Source: 66-474 sp035572335
GTDB taxonomy: Bacteria > Pseudomonadota > Gammaproteobacteria > Xanthomonadales > Rhodanobacteraceae
Assembly: GCA_035572335.1 (NCBI GenBank)
Contig: DATNAW010000115.1
Coordinates: forward strand, 1 to 6,000
DNA: 6,000 bases
Reading direction: 5' to 3'
Position numbers and translations under genes: made by a program. Positions 1 to 6,000 of this stretch are shown one piece after another. Position 1 is the first letter of the stretch. Each line of letters begins with the position of its first letter. The notes under the pieces were generated by a model, which made no database searches, was not told the origin of the DNA, and saw nothing but the letters and a program-made list of their open reading frames with translations.

Positions 1-1212
1 GCGGTGCGCGACCTGTTGCTGGGCCGCCAGCCCAAGGATTTCGACGTGGCCACCGATGCCACGCCCGAGGACGTCAAGAAGCTGTTCCGCAACTGCCGGC
101 TGATCGGCCGGCGGTTCCGCCTCGCGCACGTGATCTTCGGGCCCGAGATCGTCGAGGTCGCGACGTTTCGTGGCACCGGCGAGGGCATCGCCAGCGAGGA
201 TCGCCACGTGGTGGATGGCCGCATCCTGCGCGACAACGTGTGGGGCAGCATCGAGGAAGACGCGCTGCGCCGCGACTTCCGCGTCAACGCGCTGTACTAC
301 GACATCGCCGATTTCAGCGTGATCGATTACGTCGGCGGCATCGAGGATCTCGAACAAAAGCACCTGCGCCTGATCGGTGATCCGGCGACGCGCTACCGCG
401 AAGATCCCGTGCGCATGCTGCGCGCGGCGCGGCTTGCCGCGAAGCTGGATTTCGTGATCGACGCGGAAGCGGCGGCGCCGCTGCACGAGCTCGGACATCT
501 GCTGGCGGATGCGCCGTCCGCCCGGTTGTTCGATGAATGCCAGAAGATGTTTCTCGCGGGCTACGGCCTCGCGAGTTTCCGCATGCTGGTGAAGTATGAC
601 CTGCTGCGGCACCTGTTCCCCGGCACGGTGCACGCGTTGGCGCAGGACAAGTCCGGCGCGCTGCTGGGCTTGATCGAGCGCGGCCTCACCGGCACCGACG
701 CGCGCGTCGCCGACGGCCGTCCGGTGACGCCTGCGTTCCTGTTCGCGGTGCTGCTGTGGGGCGAAGTCGCGGCGCTGGCGGCCAAGTTGATGGCCGAGGG
801 CACGGTGCAATCGCTGGCGTGGCAGCGCGCCGCGCACCGGGTAATGGCCGAGCAGGGCAAGCGCGTGGCAATCCCGCGCCGTTTCGGCTACACCATCGAG
901 GACATCTGGTCGCTGCAACCGCGCTTCGCCGAGCGCACGCGCAAGCGGGTGTTCCGCCTGATGGCGCATCCGCGTTTCCGTGCGGCCTACGATTTCCTGC
1001 TGTTGCGCGCGGGTGAATCGGGCGCGCTGCGCGAGTCGGGCGAGTGGTGGACCGAAATCCAGGCGCTGCCGCCCGACCAGGTTTCGGAACAGCTCGCGCC
1101 CCGGGCGCCAACGGCCACGGCGGGTGAAAAACCGGCCGGAAGCGTGCGCCGCCGTCGCCGCGGCGGCAGGCGACGCAAGGCCGCCGCGCCGAAAACCGGT
1201 TCGCCCGAATGA
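1..1212 (+). CDS. pcnB: Poly(A) polymerase I, 5'-truncated by window edge
   Basis: Adds 3' poly(A) tails to RNA from ATP, marking mRNA fragments and small RNAs for decay in the cytoplasm. The reading frame is open from base 1, so 403 residues are visible. By comparison with the roughly 450-465 residue E. coli enzyme, about 60-70 N-terminal residues lie outside the window. Numbering from base 1, the class II nucleotidyltransferase core begins at once: AVRDLLLG (1-8), then the catalytic pair in KDFDVATDA (D13, D15). LIGRRFRLAHV (34-44) is the signature that separates bacterial poly(A) polymerases from CCA-adding enzymes. EEDALRRDF (85-93) and REDPVRMLRA (133-142) follow, then DIWSLQ (301-306) and HPRFRAAYDF (323-332). 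The tail carries an Arg cluster (about 383-393), the typical basic RNA-binding C-terminus of PcnB. The stop is 3 nt before folK, the usual pcnB-folK pairing. The family call is very secure. Confidence 0.96.
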   Translation, partial: AVRDLLLGRQPKDFDVATDATPEDVKKLFRNCRLIGRRFRLAHVIFGPEIVEVATFRGTGEGIASEDRHVVDGRILRDNVWGSIEEDALRRDFRVNALYYDIADFSVIDYVGGIEDLEQKHLRLIGDPATRYREDPVRMLRAARLAAKLDFVIDAEAAAPLHELGHLLADAPSARLFDECQKMFLAGYGLASFRMLVKYDLLRHLFPGTVHALAQDKSGALLGLIERGLTGTDARVADGRPVTPAFLFAVLLWGEVAALAAKLMAEGTVQSLAWQRAAHRVMAEQGKRVAIPRRFGYTIEDIWSLQPRFAERTRKRVFRLMAHPRFRAAYDFLLLRAGESGALRESGEWWTEIQALPPDQVSEQLAPRAPTATAGEKPAGSVRRRRRGGRRRKAAAPKTGSPE

Positions 1213-1215
1213 CGC

Positions 1216-1707
1216 ATGGCTGAAACCTTCACCGCCTGCGTCGCGCTGGGCAGCAATCTCGATGATCCGCGTGCTCAGGTGGAGCGCGGGTTCGCGGCGC
1301 TGGCCGCGTTGCCGCACACCACCTTGAGTGCGCGTTCGCGGCTGTACAGAACAAAGCCGTGGGGACTGGTCGCCCAACCCGATTTCGTCAACGCCGCCGC
1401 ACGGCTGGAAACCGCGCTGGCGCCGCGGGCCTTGCTGGATGCACTGCTGGCCATCGAAACCGGCACAGGCCGCGTGCGCGGTCCGCGCAACGGTCCGCGC
1501 ATCCTCGACCTCGACCTGCTGCTGTACGGCGAGCGGATCATCGACGAACCCGATTTCGTGGTGCCGCATCCGCGCCTGCACGAGCGCGCGTTCGTGCTGC
1601 TGCCGCTGGCCGACGTCGCGCCCGACCTGGAAGTGCCGGGGCACGGGCGCGTGGCCGATCTGCTGAAACGCGTCGACACGGCCGGCTGCGTGCTGCTGAT
1701 CGCGTGA
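1216..1707 (+). CDS. folK: 2-amino-4-hydroxy-6-hydroxymethyldihydropteridine pyrophosphokinase (HPPK)
   Basis: Transfers pyrophosphate from ATP to 6-hydroxymethyl-7,8-dihydropterin, the step before dihydropteroate synthase in cytosolic folate synthesis. At 163 residues it is close to the 159 of E. coli FolK. Visible motifs are VALGSNL (9-15), the pterin-loop segment LYRTKPWG (43-50), IETGTGRVR (80-88), and GPRILDLDLLLYG (93-105) with the two magnesium-binding Asp residues at D98 and D100. VPHPRLHERAFVLLPL (116-131) follows. The ATG start leaves 8 residues before the conserved ALGSN segment, as expected for the family. There is no convincing Shine-Dalgarno sequence. With only 3 nt between the pcnB stop and this start, translation is probably coupled to pcnB. 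folK is commonly followed by pan genes; here a 127-nt gap and ribF follow instead. All key residues are present and it looks functional. Confidence 0.95.
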   Translation: MAETFTACVALGSNLDDPRAQVERGFAALAALPHTTLSARSRLYRTKPWGLVAQPDFVNAAARLETALAPRALLDALLAIETGTGRVRGPRNGPRILDLDLLLYGERIIDEPDFVVPHPRLHERAFVLLPLADVAPDLEVPGHGRVADLLKRVDTAGCVLLIA

Positions 1708-1822
1708 TCGCAGCGGCCGTTGATGAAAGTCAGGCCAAGGATGGCCGTATTGGTGTTGGCGATGTCGAGACGGCGTCGCGGACGAAATGTCCGATGAAGC
1801 AGCGATCAGGGACGATCGCAAA

Positions 1823-1828
1823 TATACT
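1823..1828 (+). promoter_or_regulatory. Candidate -10 promoter element for ribF (possible leaderless start)
   Basis: TATACT matches the sigma-70 -10 consensus at 5 of 6 positions and stands out as AT-rich in a GC-rich context. Its last base is at 1828, so the A of the ribF ATG (1835) falls exactly where +1 would be expected. I see no good -35 hexamer at 15-18 nt spacing and no extended -10 TG, so it is a candidate only. The rest of the 1708-1834 spacer holds a weak 5-bp hairpin (1779-1783 with 1789-1793) and no T-tract, riboswitch-like structure or small gene that I could support. Confidence 0.4.
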
Positions 1829-1834
1829 GACGCG

Positions 1835-2787
1835 ATGCTCAGGATCTACCGCGACATCGAGGGCCCGTGCCTGGCCCCGCACGGCAGCGTGCTCGCGATC
1901 GGCGCGTTCGACGGGCTGCATCGCGGCCACGCCGCGTTGCTGGCGAAAGTGCGCGAACACGCGACGTCGCGAGGACTGGTTGCCGCGGCGGTGAGTTTCG
2001 AGCCGCTGCCACGCAGCTATTTTTCACCCGTGCCGCTGAAGCGGCTGTCGTCCGTGCGCGAAAAGCTGTGCGGCTTCGCCGGCGCAGGCATCGAGACGTT
2101 GCTGCTGCTGCGTTTCAGTCCGGCGCTGGTGGCGATGCGCGCGGAAGATTTCGTTCGGCAAGTGCTGGTTGCGCGGATGGGCGCGCGCGAAATCTGGGTG
2201 GGTGCCGATTTCCGTTTCGGCCACGATCGCGTGGGCGACGTCGCGCTGCTCGAAGCGATGCAGGGCGAGGGGGGTTACGAGGTGCGCGTGCTGGATGCGG
2301 TCACGAACGGCGACGGCGAGCGCGTATCGGCATCGCGCGTGCGCGGCGCGTTGTCGTCCGGCGATTTCGCGCACGCCGCCGAACTGCTGGGCCGTCCTTT
2401 CCGCATTGGCGGACGCGTGGTTCGCGGCCAGCGCATGGGCCACACGCTCGGCTATCCCACCGCGAACATCCGGCTGGGCAAGCGCGTGTCGCCGGTGTCC
2501 GGCATCTTCGCGGTGCGCGTGCGCGTCGGTGATCGCTGGTGGCCGGGTGTCGCGAGCCTCGGCGTGCGCCCGACCATCGCGGGCGGCGGCGAACCGCTGC
2601 TGGAAGCGCACTTGTTCGATTTCGACGGCGACCTGTACGGCCAGCGCCTCGAAGTCGAATTCATCGCCAAGCTGCGCGACGAAGAAAAATTCACCGATCT
2701 GGATGCGCTGCGCGCGCAGATGGATCGCGATGCCGCGGAGGCGCGGCGGATCCTGTCCGACACATCCACCGTTTCCGGAGCGTTCGC

Positions 2788-2791
<4 letters not shown>
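1835..2791 (+). CDS. ribF: Bifunctional riboflavin kinase / FMN adenylyltransferase (FAD synthetase)
   Basis: Phosphorylates riboflavin to FMN, then adenylylates FMN to FAD, supplying flavin cofactors in the cytosol. From ATG 1835 it is 318 residues (E. coli 313). The N-terminal adenylyltransferase domain shows the nucleotide-binding GAFDGLHRGH (23-32), SFEPLPRSYF (54-63), VGADFRFGHDR (122-132) and VSASRVRGAL (164-173). The C-terminal riboflavin kinase domain (about 183-305) shows GYPTAN (206-211, the flavokinase PTAN motif), GVASLGVRPT (238-247) and the E-H-L-F-D-F block (257-262). An in-frame ATG at 1787 would add 16 residues. I prefer 1835 because it puts the GxFDG motif at residue 23, as in E. 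coli RibF, and because the 16 extra residues match nothing I know in the family. No Shine-Dalgarno precedes 1835. A24 replaces the Asn of the E. coli GNFDG motif, probably a tolerated lineage variant. It overlaps ileS by 4 nt. Confidence 0.94.
2777..2780 (+). promoter_or_regulatory. Ribosome binding site of ileS, inside the 3' end of ribF
   Basis: GGAG within TTTCCGGAG lies 7 nt before the GTG at 2788. It supports this GTG over the upstream in-frame ATG at 2539 and lies in the last codons of ribF, consistent with coupled translation of the two genes. Confidence 0.75.
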
Positions 2792-5703
<2,912 letters not shown>

Positions 5704-5731
5704 GTGGTAGGCTGTAGCGCGGAGTCAACCT

Positions 5732-5737
5732 GGGGGA
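5732..5737 (+). promoter_or_regulatory. Ribosome binding site of the exported peptidase-like gene
   Basis: GGGGGA (in TGGGGGAAG) lies 6 nt before ATG 5744, a strong purine-rich Shine-Dalgarno that fixes this start. The 40-nt spacer after ileS shows no hairpin with a T-tract, so I cannot support a terminator. Read-through from ileS is possible. Confidence 0.65.
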
Positions 5738-5743
5738 AGCGGC

Positions 5744-6000
5744 ATGAAGCTTGCACTACATGGCGTGGTGGGGATGCTGTTGTGCTTGATTGCTGCAGCA
5801 ACGTTTGCGGATCCGGTGTCATTTGCGGACCTCGCGCGGCATGCGCGGTTCGACGCGGTCAAGATTTCACCCGACGGCACGCACATCGCCGCCACCACGG
5901 TGCTGGCAGATGGGCAAAAAGTGCTGTCGCTGATGAACCTGGTGACCCACAAGGGCGTCAATATCCAGCCGCGTCAGGGCGACGACGTGATGGATTTCTG
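5744..6000 (+). CDS. Exported S9 (prolyl oligopeptidase-like) family protein, N-terminal fragment cut by window edge
   Basis: The first 85 codons are visible and the frame is still open at the right edge. Residues 1-22 look like a Sec signal peptide: a short MK start, a hydrophobic stretch (about 8-21, VVGMLLCLIAAATF), and a plausible signal peptidase I site after A22 (TFA before DP). Cys14 is not in a lipobox context. The mature start, FADLARHARFDAVKISPDGT (27-46), followed by HIAATTV and a later VLSLMNL strand, resembles the opening of the seven-bladed beta-propeller in S9 serine peptidases (prolyl oligopeptidase / dipeptidyl peptidase IV type) that are abundant in Xanthomonadales. The SPDG segment is typical of propeller blades. 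The catalytic Ser-Asp-His domain would lie several hundred residues downstream, outside the window, so peptidase activity is not shown. A TolB-like propeller protein without the hydrolase domain is the main alternative. It sits 40 nt after ileS, where lspA is often found. Confidence 0.7.
   Translation, partial: MKLALHGVVGMLLCLIAAATFADPVSFADLARHARFDAVKISPDGTHIAATTVLADGQKVLSLMNLVTHKGVNIQPRQGDDVMDF

Noticed and set aside
1480..1500. 9-bp direct repeat GGTCCGCGC (1480-1488 and 1492-1500) in folK
   Set aside because: It encodes GPR-N-GPR just before the conserved LDLD motif. The second copy is the family's conserved GPR and the spacing to LDLD is normal, so chance codon repetition explains it.
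1733..1746. GGCC-AAGGAT-GGCC hairpin after folK as a terminator
   Set aside because: Only a 4-bp stem, with no T-tract downstream. Too weak to call an intrinsic terminator.
1779..1793. CGGAC-GAAAT-GTCCG hairpin as a terminator or attenuator before ribF
   Set aside because: The 5-bp stem stands alone, has no T-run, and shows no alternative pairing partner that I could find. No FMN riboswitch features are visible either.
2539..2787. In-frame extension of ileS upstream to ATG 2539
   Set aside because: These 83 codons read through ribF in another frame with low-complexity Arg-rich sequence. The GTG at 2788 has a good Shine-Dalgarno and aligns with the E. coli IleS N-terminus.
5706..5720. TAGGCT in GTGGTAGGCTGTAGC as a promoter for the peptidase-like gene
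   Set aside because: It matches only 3 of 6 -10 consensus positions and no -35 element is visible in the ileS 3' end.

Overview
The window reads as ordinary chromosomal DNA from a high-GC gammaproteobacterium. Strong third-position G/C bias runs throughout, and the proteins align by eye, motif by motif, with their Escherichia coli counterparts. A Xanthomonadales / Rhodanobacteraceae-like source is my best guess, from codon bias, the style of the IleS and RibF N-termini, and the periplasmic S9-type peptidase at the right edge. This is an inference from remembered sequence patterns, not a search result.

Layout: all genes are on the + strand and tightly packed. (1) 1-1212, the 3' part of pcnB (poly(A) polymerase I), entering from the left edge. 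(2) 1216-1707, folK (HPPK, folate synthesis), 3 nt after pcnB. (3) 1708-1834, a 127-nt spacer, the longest non-coding stretch in the window, with a TATACT -10-like box ending 6 nt before the next ATG. (4) 1835-2791, ribF (bifunctional riboflavin kinase / FAD synthetase). (5) 2788-5703, ileS (isoleucyl-tRNA synthetase), starting with GTG and overlapping the ribF stop by 4 nt. (6) 5704-5743, a short spacer with a clear Shine-Dalgarno sequence. (7) 5744-6000, the first 85 codons of an exported protein resembling the N-terminus of S9 (prolyl oligopeptidase-like) peptidases, leaving at the right edge.

The genes form two small housekeeping units joined end to end. pcnB-folK covers RNA decay and folate. 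ribF-ileS covers flavin cofactors and tRNA charging, and is the front half of the widespread ribF-ileS-lspA(-ispH) cluster. What is unusual is the order. In many gammaproteobacteria folK is followed by panB/panC and ileS by lspA; here folK is followed by ribF and ileS by a peptidase gene.

I found no mobile element, CRISPR array, RNA gene, defence system or other novel system. The best leads are a possible leaderless ribF transcript and the rearranged synteny.
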